Program-made: the position numbers and the translations under genes
The notes under the pieces: generated by a model
Seen by the model: the letters and a program-made list of their open reading frames with translations, nothing else
Told to the model about the DNA's origin: nothing
The model's database searches: none
Assembly (NCBI GenBank): GCA_900757235.1
Contig: CAAENB010000059.1
Location: forward strand, 1 to 37,899
Direction of reading: 5' to 3'
DNA length: 37,899 bases
From: an uncultured Collinsella sp.
GTDB taxonomy: Bacteria > Actinomycetota > Coriobacteriia > Coriobacteriales > Coriobacteriaceae
Part shown: positions 15,416 through 22,921 of the stretch, piece by piece
Layout: each line of letters begins with the position of its first letter
How positions within the stretch are numbered: the first letter of the stretch is position 1

Positions 15416-16396
15416 ATGAAGGACATCACCATCAGCCGCAGGAGCCTTCTTGTCTCCGCTGGCCTGCTCGCGCTCGCTCCGCTCGCCGGATGCGGCGGCA
15501 ACTCTGGTTCCGGCTCCGCTGCCGCCGGTTCCGACTACACCATCGGCGTTCTGCAGCTCACCGAGCACTCCGCGCTCGATGCCGCCAACGACGGCTTCGT
15601 CAAGGCCATCAAGAAGAGCGGCCTTAAGGTCAAGATCGACCAGAAGAACGCCCAGAACGACCAGTCCACGTGTAAGTCCATTGCCGACAAGTTCGTAGGC
15701 GACGGCGTCGACCTGATCTATGCCATCGCTACGCCCGCCGCGCAGGCTGCCGCCGGCGCCACCGCTGATATCCCCATCGTTGGCTGCGCCATCACCGACT
15801 ACGCCGCTTCCGGCCTGGTCCAGGACAACGACAAGCCCGGCACCAACGTCACGGGCGCTTCCGACCTCACCCCGGTCGCCGAGCAGCTCGAGATGATGCA
15901 GAAGGTCCTGCCCGACGTTAAGAAGGTCGGCCTGCTCTACTGCACCGCCGAGTCCAACTCCGACGTCCAGATCAAGGCCGCCAAGAAGGAGCTCGACAAG
16001 CTGGGCCTGGAGTACACCGACTTCACCGTCTCGAGCTCCAACGAGATCCAGTCCGTCGTCGAGTCCGCCGTGAGCAAGGTCGACGCGCTCTACTCCCCCA
16101 CCGACAACACCATCGCCGCGGGCGCCTCGCAAGTCGGCCAGATCTGCAAGGAGAACAAGCTCCCCTTTGTGACTGGCGAGGAGGGCATGTGCAAGGCCGG
16201 CGGTCTGTTCACCCTCTCCATCAACTATGAGGACCTGGGCTACGCTGCAGGCGAGATGGCCGTCAAGATCTTGAAGGGCGAGGCCAAGCCCGAGGATATG
16301 CCGATTGAGCAACTCTCGAGCAAGGACCTGGTCGTCGTCAAAAACGACGAGATGGCCGAGGCTCTGGGTATCGACCTTTCCGCTCTGGACGCGTAG
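15416..16396 (+). CDS. ABC transporter substrate-binding lipoprotein, TrpX type
   Basis: Captures a small solute outside the membrane for the permease and ATPase that follow. The 326-residue precursor has a signal peptide with SRRSLLVSAG (a Tat-like twin arginine) and the lipobox LAGC with the lipidated Cys near residue 26. A Ser/Gly/Ala linker follows. The mature part is a two-lobed periplasmic-binding fold: YTIGVLQLTEHSALDAANDGF, LIYAIATPAAQAA, VTGASDLTPV and LPFVTGEEGM. These match the TrpX/DUF534 family, whose studied members bind tryptophan or tyrosine. GGGGGT lies seven bases before the start. An aromatic amino acid is the likely ligand. Confidence 0.88.
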   Translation: MKDITISRRSLLVSAGLLALAPLAGCGGNSGSGSAAAGSDYTIGVLQLTEHSALDAANDGFVKAIKKSGLKVKIDQKNAQNDQSTCKSIADKFVGDGVDLIYAIATPAAQAAAGATADIPIVGCAITDYAASGLVQDNDKPGTNVTGASDLTPVAEQLEMMQKVLPDVKKVGLLYCTAESNSDVQIKAAKKELDKLGLEYTDFTVSSSNEIQSVVESAVSKVDALYSPTDNTIAAGASQVGQICKENKLPFVTGEEGMCKAGGLFTLSINYEDLGYAAGEMAVKILKGEAKPEDMPIEQLSSKDLVVVKNDEMAEALGIDLSALDA

Positions 16397-16467
16397 CGCC
16401 ATGCGCGGTAACGCGTCTAGGGCCCGCACGCGCGCCACTACTGCGTTATTCAATATCTGAGTCATTG

Positions 16468-16506
16468 GGGCGAACGCTAAAGACCGGCGTTCGCCCTGCT
16501 TGTTTC
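16468..16506 (+). terminator. Partial terminator between binding-protein and permease genes
   Basis: Hairpin GGGCGAACGC/GCGTTCGCCC (16468-16496) followed by the T-rich TGCTTGTTTC. Its place inside the operon would let the binding protein be made in excess over the membrane components, as is common for such operons. Confidence 0.7.
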
Positions 16507-16600
16507 AGGTAAAACAAAACGTCTGTCCACCGCTCTTTTATGCATTGGTACCGCTATTATGGAAAATCACGTGTCCACCCTATCCTAGGAGGTATGAAGC

Positions 16601-17524
16601 ATGCTCATTGCATTGCAGGGCGCCGTTTCGCAGGGCGTCCTCTGGGGCATCATGGTGCTCGGCGTGTTTATCACGTTCCGCCTGCTCGACATCCCCGATA
16701 TGACCTGCGACGGCAGCTTTGCCCTCGGCGGCTGTGTTTGCGCCGTGCTCATCGTCAATAACAACGTCGACCCGCTGCTCGCCGTGCTGGCCGGCATGTG
16801 CGCCGGCGCCATCGCGGGCGCGGTCACGGGCATCTTGACCACCGTTTTTGAGATTCCTGCAATCCTCGCCGGAATCCTTACCCAGATTAGCCTGTGGTCC
16901 ATCAACCTGCGCATCATGGGCAAATCCAACACGCCCATCCTTGCCAAGGGCACCATCTTCTCATCCGTCAGCCACATGACGGGCCTGCCGCAGTCCACCG
17001 TTGCCATCATCCTGGGCATTGTGCTGGCCGTGGCCATCGTCGCCATCCTGTACTGGTTCTTTGGCACCGAGATCGGCTCGGCGCTGCGTGCCACCGGCAA
17101 CAACGAGTACATGATCCGCGCATTGGGCGTCAACACCAACTCCACCAAGATGATCGCCCTCGTGCTCTCCAACGCCCTTATCGGCCTTTCGGGTGCGCTT
17201 ATCTGCCAGAGCCAGAAGTACGCTGACATTGGCATGGGCACCGGCGCCATCGTTATCGGTCTTGCCGCCATTGTTATCGGCGAGGTGCTCGGCCGCCTGC
17301 TGCCCGGCGGTCTGACGCAGTTTAGCGTCCGCCTGGCCTCCGCCGTCTTTGGCTCCGTGGTGTACTTCCTCATTCGCGCCATCGTACTGCAGCTGGGCAT
17401 GGACGCCAACGACATGAAGCTGCTCTCCGCCGTAATCGTTGCCGTGGCCCTGTGCGTGCCCGTGGTTTGGGAGCGTTATAAGCTCCGCAGCTCCTACACG
17501 AGGGGAGATGAGGCAGATGCTTAA
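16601..17524 (+). CDS. ABC transporter permease, TrpY type
   Basis: Membrane channel subunit of the importer. The 307-residue protein is hydrophobic, with about eight or nine predicted helices, and belongs to the BPD_transp_2-like group. Typical segments are TFRLLDIPDMTCDGSFALGG near residue 25, GSALRATGNNEYMIRALGVN near 162, and GLAAIVIGEVLGR near 220. AGGAGGT lies seven bases before the ATG. Its 3' end overlaps the ATPase start by eight bases, so the two are translationally coupled. Two charged residues near the C-terminus (WERYKLR) mark the cytoplasmic end. Confidence 0.88.
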   Translation: MLIALQGAVSQGVLWGIMVLGVFITFRLLDIPDMTCDGSFALGGCVCAVLIVNNNVDPLLAVLAGMCAGAIAGAVTGILTTVFEIPAILAGILTQISLWSINLRIMGKSNTPILAKGTIFSSVSHMTGLPQSTVAIILGIVLAVAIVAILYWFFGTEIGSALRATGNNEYMIRALGVNTNSTKMIALVLSNALIGLSGALICQSQKYADIGMGTGAIVIGLAAIVIGEVLGRLLPGGLTQFSVRLASAVFGSVVYFLIRAIVLQLGMDANDMKLLSAVIVAVALCVPVVWERYKLRSSYTRGDEADA

Positions 17525-18311
17525 GCTCTCGCACGTCAAAAAGACCTTTAACAAAGGCACCGTCACCGAGAAGCGCGCACTCACCGGCGTCGACCTTACC
17601 CTGAACGATGGCGACTTTGTGACCGTGATTGGCGGCAACGGCGCTGGCAAGTCCACGCTGCTCAACATGATCGCCGGCGTATATCCGCTCGATTCGGGCG
17701 TTATCGAGCTCGACGGCACCGACATCTCGCGTCTGAGCGAGTCGCAGCGCGCCAAGTACCTGGGCCGTGTGTTCCAGGACCCCATGCGCGGCACCGCAGC
17801 CGACATGCAAATTGCCGAGAACCTGGCCCTCGCCAAGCGCCGCGGCCAGCGCCGCGGTCTTTCGTGGGGCGTCACCAAGGCCGAGAAGGACGAGTACGTT
17901 AAGCTGCTCAAGCGCTTGGACCTCGGCCTGGACACGCGCCTCAACGCCAAGGTCGGCCTGCTCTCGGGCGGTCAGCGCCAAGCACTCACCCTGCTGATGG
18001 CCACGCTCACCAAGCCGCGCCTGCTGCTGCTCGACGAGCACACGGCGGCCCTCGACCCCAAGACGGCATCGAAGGTGCTCAACCTGACCGAGGAGATCGT
18101 CGACGAGAACCACCTGACCACGCTCATGGTCACGCATAACATGAACGACGCCATCCGTCTGGGTAACCGTCTGATCATGATGCACGAGGGCCATGTGATT
18201 TACGATGTGGCCGGCGACGAGAAAAAGTCGCTCACCGTCGCCGACCTGCTCCAAAAGTTCGAGGAGGTCTCGGGCGGCGAGCTCGCCAACGACCGCATGC
18301 TGCTGAGCTAA
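17517..18311 (+). CDS. ABC transporter ATP-binding protein, TrpZ type
   Basis: Energises the importer by ATP hydrolysis. The 264-residue protein contains Walker A GGNGAGKST (39-47), Q-loop FQDP, signature LSGGQ (149-153), Walker B LLLLDE (169-174) and the H-loop VTH (205-207). ATG at 17517 lies nine bases after AGGGGAG; an in-frame ATG at 17508 lacks spacing. The stop codon is built into the first bases of the hairpin that follows. Together with the two previous genes it forms a complete binding protein-permease-ATPase importer. Confidence 0.92.
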   Translation: MLKLSHVKKTFNKGTVTEKRALTGVDLTLNDGDFVTVIGGNGAGKSTLLNMIAGVYPLDSGVIELDGTDISRLSESQRAKYLGRVFQDPMRGTAADMQIAENLALAKRRGQRRGLSWGVTKAEKDEYVKLLKRLDLGLDTRLNAKVGLLSGGQRQALTLLMATLTKPRLLLLDEHTAALDPKTASKVLNLTEEIVDENHLTTLMVTHNMNDAIRLGNRLIMMHEGHVIYDVAGDEKKSLTVADLLQKFEEVSGGELANDRMLLS

Positions 18312-18350
18312 AACCTGCCAATAAGGGACAGGTTTATTTTGGCAGGTTTT
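18310..18350 (+). terminator. Hairpin family A, copy 1, ending the ABC operon
   Basis: Arms AAAACCTGCCAA/TTGGCAGGTTTT enclose a loop with GGGACAGG. The first bases overlap the ATPase stop codon. It belongs with similar hairpins at 18366, 19410, 22136, 24151 and 25860. Confidence 0.75.
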
Positions 18351-18365
18351 ATCTGCGCAAACGTC

Positions 18366-18405
18366 AAAACCGCCGCAAAGGAACAGATACCTTTGCGACG
18401 GTTTT
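18366..18405. repeat. Hairpin family A, copy 2
   Basis: Arms AAAACCGCCGCAAAGG/CCTTTGCGACGGTTTT with one mismatch and a loop GAACAGATA-like centre. It lies 16 bases after copy 1 and not directly after a gene, so it is either a second terminator or a free repeat unit. Confidence 0.75.
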
Positions 18406-18468
18406 CGCATATCATGTCGATAATCCAGCGTCAGCAGGGACCACTGGTTAAGAACTAAGGAAGCTGCC

Positions 18469-18585
18469 ATGAGAAGACTCCTTCCCCGTCTTGCCTTGAC
18501 CGCCGCTCTCCTCGCCGGTGCGCTCACCGGCGCCCCAGCTTACGCCACCGCCCCCCATCCCAAGTTATCGGCCCGTCCGATGTGA
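18469..18585 (+). CDS. Orphan signal-peptide ORF
   Basis: A 38-codon ORF with AAGGAAG-type ribosome binding site. The product starts MRRLLPRLALTAALLAGALT, a positively charged start and hydrophobic core, then GAPAYA, a textbook signal peptidase site, leaving only about a dozen residues (TAPHPKLSARPM). The stop codon lies inside the GC hairpin at 18571. It may be a small secreted peptide, or the surviving 5' end of a larger exported protein whose body was deleted. Nothing in the neighbouring genes decides between these. Confidence 0.45.
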   Translation: MRRLLPRLALTAALLAGALTGAPAYATAPHPKLSARPM

Positions 18586-18600
18586 TCGGACGGGCTTCTT
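18571..18600 (+). terminator. Intrinsic terminator after the signal-peptide ORF
   Basis: Perfect hairpin GCCCGTCCGA/TCGGACGGGC with a five-base loop, followed by TTCTT. It overlaps the end of the small ORF. Confidence 0.75.
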
Positions 18601-18643
18601 GATGGGTATCATGGTTGAATGATCATTAGGAGGTTTTCCCTAC

Positions 18644-19411
18644 ATGGAATTGTTTGAGCCAATTCTTCATTTCTTTGCACAACGGTGGGTCCACAACATC
18701 ATCTGGGCCGTCATCTTGGTGATAGGCACCGCCGTCGCCGCTAAGGTCGCATCCAAGACCCTGCACCATCTGCTTAACCGAGACGATAACCCGCTTCCGG
18801 CATCGAGTATCTTCATCAACATCGCGCGCGCCGTCATCTGGATGATCGGTGGCAGTTTTATCCTCGACAACTGCTTTGGCATTAACGCAAACGCGCTCGT
18901 CGCCGCTCTTGGCGTCGGCGGCATCGCCATCTCGCTCGGCTTTCAGGACACGCTGTCGAACCTTATCGGCGGTATGCAGGTGACCTTCATGGGCATCATC
19001 AAGCCCGGCGACAATATCGAGGTCGGCGGCGTGTCGGGCGTGGTCCAAGACATCACCTGGCGCCACACGACCATCGAGGATGCCTGCGGGCAGACCATCA
19101 TTGTGCCCAACTCCAACATCTCCAAGAACACGCTCGTGCATCTGATGCCCTTTGGGCGCGTGGCCGTGCCCGTTGCCGTAAAGGACACGTCTAAGTGGGC
19201 CTCGCTGGACGCGCTGGCAGATGAGCTTACCGATGCCACCAAGGCCGCGGTGCTTCCCATCTCTGGCTTTGACAAGGAGCCCTACGTGCTCTTTAGCGAG
19301 ATCGGCGACTTTGGCGTCAAGGGCAAAATCATCTTTATCGTCAGCGACGATAGCACCACCTTCACGGCAGCCGACGCCTGCATTCGTGCCATCGCCCCCA
19401 TCATCGCCTAA
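18644..19411 (+). CDS. Small-conductance mechanosensitive channel (MscS family)
   Basis: Opens under membrane tension to release solutes during osmotic down-shock. The 255-residue protein has an N-terminal helix pair (residues about 12-35 and 55-80), then the pore helix segment ALVAALGVGGIAISLGFQDT with the Gly/Ala-rich packing pattern of MscS TM3. After this comes NLIGGMQVTFMGIIKPGD and the beta domain with VVQDITWRHTTI and GQTIIVPNSNI, all family hallmarks. AGGAGG precedes the start by eleven bases. It is a single gene ending in hairpin family A copy 3. Confidence 0.93.
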   Translation: MELFEPILHFFAQRWVHNIIWAVILVIGTAVAAKVASKTLHHLLNRDDNPLPASSIFINIARAVIWMIGGSFILDNCFGINANALVAALGVGGIAISLGFQDTLSNLIGGMQVTFMGIIKPGDNIEVGGVSGVVQDITWRHTTIEDACGQTIIVPNSNISKNTLVHLMPFGRVAVPVAVKDTSKWASLDALADELTDATKAAVLPISGFDKEPYVLFSEIGDFGVKGKIIFIVSDDSTTFTAADACIRAIAPIIA

Positions 19412-19448
19412 ACTACCACAAAGGGGACAGGCGCCTTTGTGGTAGTTT
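19410..19448 (+). terminator. Hairpin family A, copy 3, ending the MscS gene
   Basis: Arms AAACTACCACAAAGG/CCTTTGTGGTAGTTT around GGACAGGCG. The first base pair overlaps the MscS stop codon. Confidence 0.75.
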
Positions 19449-19504
19449 CGCATCGTGGTACCATGGTTCATATCGTTGTTTAAACGACTAAGGGAGTAGA
19501 CACC

Positions 19505-21421
19505 ATGGAAGAGGCCTATCGTCAAGCACGCAAGCGCGGCGAGCAGGGACGCCGTCGCGCCATCAGCCAAAGCGAGCACCCGTACCTTACGGACCTCGAC
19601 AGCTTGGTTGCCCAGCTCCCCTTAGGTCAGCGAGAGAGCGTCGGCCTGCGGGATATTCCGCTCGAAATGGTCGTCGGCACGGTTACCAAGGGCCGTCAGT
19701 CTGCCTTTTCGTGCAACTTTATGCCCCTGTTGCCATTTAGCACCGAGTTCGCCCGCAAGTGGTCTAACCTCTACGACATCCAGGTAACCGAGGGCTATCG
19801 CGACCCCATCATCGTCACCGAGTTCATGCATCGGTTCTATGTCCAGGAAGGCAACAAACGCGTCAGTGTCCTCAAATTCCTAGACGCCCCGACGGTTTCG
19901 GCCAAGGTCACCCGTCTCTACCCCGGCAAATGGGATTCCGTCGAAAGCCGCCTGTACGGCGAGTTCTGCGCGTTTTGGCGCGTCTGCCCCCTATACGAGA
20001 TCGAGTTCTCGCGTGAGGGAAGCTACGAAACGCTCGCCAAGATGCTCGGTCAGAACCTTATCGAAAAATGGCCGCAGAAAAAGGTCGACTACCTGCGCCA
20101 CACCTTCCTGCTCTTTAAGCGTGCCTACCTTCGCGCAGGCGGCGATCACTTGGACATTACGACCGCCGACGCCATGCTCGTCTACCTCAACGTGTACAAC
20201 CAGGACCGCCTGCTGGATACGCCGACGGATATCGTCGTAAACCGCCTGTGCAAGATCTGGCGCGAGCTGGTCATTGCCGGCAAAAATGACGAGGACAAGG
20301 TCGATCTTGTCGAAGCACCGAGCGTCGACGAGGAGGAGACTCCCGCCAAGTCCACCTCCGGCGTGCTCAACTTCTTTATGGGCAAGACCGTCTACTCGGC
20401 GGCCAACCCCCTGCGCATCGCCTTTATCCATGAGTTCCCCTGTGCGACGTCGAGCTGGGACAGCCTGCACGACCAAGGGCGTCAGTATCTCGATGAGCAC
20501 TTTGGCGGCATCGTGCGCACCGAGGCGTTCGAGGACTGCCACGATCCGGACGTGTTCTACGCCGCTGTGGAAACGGCTGTCAAACATGGAGACAACGTCA
20601 TCTTCTCAACCTCGCACCGCCTGATGGAATATACGCTCAGGGCTGCCGTTGAGTATCCACAGGTGCGGTTCCTTAACTGCTCTATCGGCCTTCCCCACCA
20701 AAGCGTCCGTTCGTACTTTGGCAAGATGTACGAGGCCAAGTTTCTCCTGGGCGCCCTTGCCGCCAGCATGGCGGACAACCACCGCATCGGTTACCACGCG
20801 TCGGTCTTCGCCTCGGGCGCACTCAGCGAGATCAACGCCTTTGCGATTGGCGCCTCGCTGCTCGACCCCCGCGCGCAAATTATCCTGACCTGGGGCGATG
20901 TGCCCGCCGGAGGCCTTGCCGAGGCCATGTGCCGCGAAGGCGTGAGCGTCATGACCGGCGCTGACATGTCAAAGTCGCTCGTAGACCCTACGGCCTACGG
21001 ACTCCACCGCCTGGTCGATGGCAAGGTCGTCGGCATCGCCATGCCGGTCTGGAACTGGGGCCGATACTACGAGCTTATCGTGCGAAGCCTGCTGCATGGC
21101 ACCTGGGATGAGACCAGTGACGACAGCCAGGTTCGCGCCGTCAACTACTGGTATGGCATGAGCTCGGGCGTCATCGACATTCGCTACGCTCCGGGCCTGC
21201 CCTATCAGACGCGCAAACTGGTGCAGCTGCTCCGCAATGGCATCGTCGAGGGCTCCATCAATCCATTTGGCGGCGAGCTTCATAGCCAAGACGGCGTGGT
21301 GCAGATCGAGGGCTTTCCCCCACTGCCGAGCGCGCAGATTGTCGAGATGAATTGGCTGGCGGACAACGTGGTAGGCACCATTCCGCAGCTCGACGATGAG
21401 CCGGGAGTTACCGCCCTATGA
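19505..21421 (+). CDS. ParB-like/BMP (PnrA-like) fusion protein
   Basis: A 638-residue protein without signal peptide or membrane helix. The first third (to about residue 140) contains GYRDPIIVTEFMHRFYVQEG followed by NKRVSVLKFL, resembling the ParB/sulfiredoxin nucleotide-binding fold with its G-x-KR-x-x-x-LK motif. A helical segment and an acidic linker (about 255-285) follow. The last part (about 300-620) is a basic-membrane-protein periplasmic-binding fold like PnrA/Med: RIAFIHEFP, then GKMYEAKFLLGALAASM and GYHASVFASG. PnrA-like proteins bind nucleosides outside the cell; here the domain should be cytoplasmic. Its stop overlaps the next start (ATGA), and the gene follows AAGGGAG. A sensor or regulator role is only inferred. 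Confidence 0.8.
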   Translation: MEEAYRQARKRGEQGRRRAISQSEHPYLTDLDSLVAQLPLGQRESVGLRDIPLEMVVGTVTKGRQSAFSCNFMPLLPFSTEFARKWSNLYDIQVTEGYRDPIIVTEFMHRFYVQEGNKRVSVLKFLDAPTVSAKVTRLYPGKWDSVESRLYGEFCAFWRVCPLYEIEFSREGSYETLAKMLGQNLIEKWPQKKVDYLRHTFLLFKRAYLRAGGDHLDITTADAMLVYLNVYNQDRLLDTPTDIVVNRLCKIWRELVIAGKNDEDKVDLVEAPSVDEEETPAKSTSGVLNFFMGKTVYSAANPLRIAFIHEFPCATSSWDSLHDQGRQYLDEHFGGIVRTEAFEDCHDPDVFYAAVETAVKHGDNVIFSTSHRLMEYTLRAAVEYPQVRFLNCSIGLPHQSVRSYFGKMYEAKFLLGALAASMADNHRIGYHASVFASGALSEINAFAIGASLLDPRAQIILTWGDVPAGGLAEAMCREGVSVMTGADMSKSLVDPTAYGLHRLVDGKVVGIAMPVWNWGRYYELIVRSLLHGTWDETSDDSQVRAVNYWYGMSSGVIDIRYAPGLPYQTRKLVQLLRNGIVEGSINPFGGELHSQDGVVQIEGFPPLPSAQIVEMNWLADNVVGTIPQLDDEPGVTAL

Positions 21422-22128
21422 AGATCCTTGCCATAGCAGATACCGAAGAACGATGCCTTTGGGAGTGCTTTCGCAAGGAGCGCTTTGAGGGTGTCGACCT
21501 GATTCTGTCTGCCGGCGATCTGGACCCGGACTATCTTGAGTTTTTGGTCACCGTCATCAACAAACCGCTCATCTACGTGCGCGGCAATCACGACGACCGC
21601 TACGCACGTCATGCACCGGGCGGATGTATCTGCGTGGAAGACACCGTATACGTGTATCGCGGCGTCCGCATTGCGGGGCTTGGCGGCTCCATGCGCTACC
21701 GGGATGGCGACAACATGTACACCGAGCGCGAGATGGCCAAGCGCATGCGCAAGCTGTCCCGCAAAGTGAGGATGGTCGGCGGCTGCGACATCTTGCTCAC
21801 CCATGCACCCGCCGCCGGCGTGGGCGATCTGGATGATCTGCCACATCGAGGGTTCGAATGCTTTAACACAGCGCTCGAGTCCTGGAATCCCGACTACATG
21901 GTGCACGGGCATGTACACCAATGCTATGGTCGCGACTTTCAACGTGAGCGTCAGCACGCATGCGGGGCAACGATCATCAACGCCTGCGGCTATACGCAGT
22001 TTGAGCTCGACCAGACGCGTTACCCCATCCGTGGCTGGCAGGCAGCTTGGCTCAACTCGCAAACCATGCGCCGCGAGCTCAAACGCCACGAAGCAATCGA
22101 GTCTTCAACCGCCAGAACCCCCTGGTAA
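21418..22128 (+). CDS. Metallophosphoesterase
   Basis: Calcineurin-like phosphoesterase of 236 residues, cytoplasmic. Motifs in order are IADTEE (8-13, replacing the usual D-x-H), GDLD near 33, GNHDD near 58, THAP near 125 and HGHVH near 161. The first metal-binding His of the classical D-x-H is replaced by a Glu or lost. The other four metal-binding blocks are intact, so activity with a modified metal site is plausible. The gene overlaps the stop codon of the ParB/BMP fusion by four bases, indicating that the two products work together. The substrate is unknown; a nucleotide or cyclic nucleotide is a guess based on the partner. Confidence 0.85.
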   Translation: MKILAIADTEERCLWECFRKERFEGVDLILSAGDLDPDYLEFLVTVINKPLIYVRGNHDDRYARHAPGGCICVEDTVYVYRGVRIAGLGGSMRYRDGDNMYTEREMAKRMRKLSRKVRMVGGCDILLTHAPAAGVGDLDDLPHRGFECFNTALESWNPDYMVHGHVHQCYGRDFQRERQHACGATIINACGYTQFELDQTRYPIRGWQAAWLNSQTMRRELKRHEAIESSTARTPW

Positions 22129-22135
22129 CTGCCAA

Positions 22136-22175
22136 CAACCACCACGAAGGGGATAGGCACCTTTATGGTGGTTTT
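22136..22175 (+). terminator. Hairpin family A, copy 4
   Basis: Arms AACCACCACGAAGG/CCTTTATGGTGGTT around GGATAGGCA, eight bases after the metallophosphoesterase stop codon. The 21 bases after it (GCTGACTCGTCCGACCTGTCC with one extra shared G before) recur after copy 5, so these two copies share more than the hairpin. Confidence 0.75.
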
Positions 22176-22242
22176 GCTGACTCGTCCGACCTGTCCATCA
22201 CGGTGCTTGTGTAATTAACGAGAACACTCATTGTTTTGTAAG

Positions 22243-22269
22243 GACGGCGCTCACGTGCCGTCTTTTTTT
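22243..22269 (+). terminator. Strong intrinsic terminator
   Basis: Perfect GACGGC/GCCGTC hairpin with an eight-base loop followed by at least seven T. It lies 115 bases after the metallophosphoesterase gene and 92 bases before the sigma factor gene. It may back up the hairpin at 22136 or end a short untranslated RNA from between them. Confidence 0.85.
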
Positions 22270-22360
22270 GTCAACTTATGCAGTCTCGACCGTGTTGTAT
22301 GTAGAGGGACCTCGCGAGACGCCTTCCCTATATCCACCACGACCAATTGGAGGTGACACT

Positions 22361-22921
22361 ATGCCTGCACGCCGTAACCGCAATAGCACGCTCCGATGCG
22401 ATGCCGATCAGATCGAGCGGGAAGCAAAGCGCTTGGTCGACACGTATTCCGACCTCATCCTTCGATTGTGCTATTCGGCCCTTGGATCCGCTGACGACGC
22501 TCAAGACATCTGCCAGGACACGCTGATCAAGATTCTCCAACGCACTCAACCGTTCGACTCGCTCGAACACGAACGTGCTTGGGTGATCCGAGTCGCACTG
22601 AACGCATGTCGCGATATCGGCCGTACGCACGCGAATCACCCGGTTGTCGACCTCGATTCGCTCCCCGATTTCTGCGCACCCGTAACACATACCGAGCAAG
22701 AATTCGCGCAACGCGACTGCGCCATTCTTTCCGCTGTCACGGCCCTGCCTCAAGCACAGCGCATCGCCATCTTTTTGCACTACTACGTAGGCATGAGCAT
22801 CAGGGAAATCGCAGACGCCGTTCACGCGACGCCAGCTGCAACCGCCCAGCACCTTAGCCGCGGACGTGCGTCACTTCGGCTTTCCTTGAAAGGAGACCAC
22901 AATGACTACGAATTCGAATGA
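22361..22921 (+). CDS. ECF-type RNA polymerase sigma factor
   Basis: Directs RNA polymerase to a dedicated promoter set. The 186-residue protein has region 2 (LVDTYSDLILRLCYSALGSA with DAQDICQDTLIKIL, then RAWVIRVALNACRD) and region 4 (LPQAQRIAIFLHYYVGMSIREIADAV, then TAQHLSRGRASLR). A perfect GGAGGTGA site sets the start at 22361; an upstream in-frame extension to 22268 has no family similarity. Its 3' end overlaps the next gene by 20 bases. That gene encodes a membrane protein likely to be its anti-sigma factor. Confidence 0.9.
   Translation: MPARRNRNSTLRCDADQIEREAKRLVDTYSDLILRLCYSALGSADDAQDICQDTLIKILQRTQPFDSLEHERAWVIRVALNACRDIGRTHANHPVVDLDSLPDFCAPVTHTEQEFAQRDCAILSAVTALPQAQRIAIFLHYYVGMSIREIADAVHATPAATAQHLSRGRASLRLSLKGDHNDYEFE

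Noticed and set aside
22268..22360. Upstream start for the ECF sigma factor
   Set aside because: The extension overlaps the T-run of a terminator and has no ribosome binding site, while GGAGGTGA sits before 22361.
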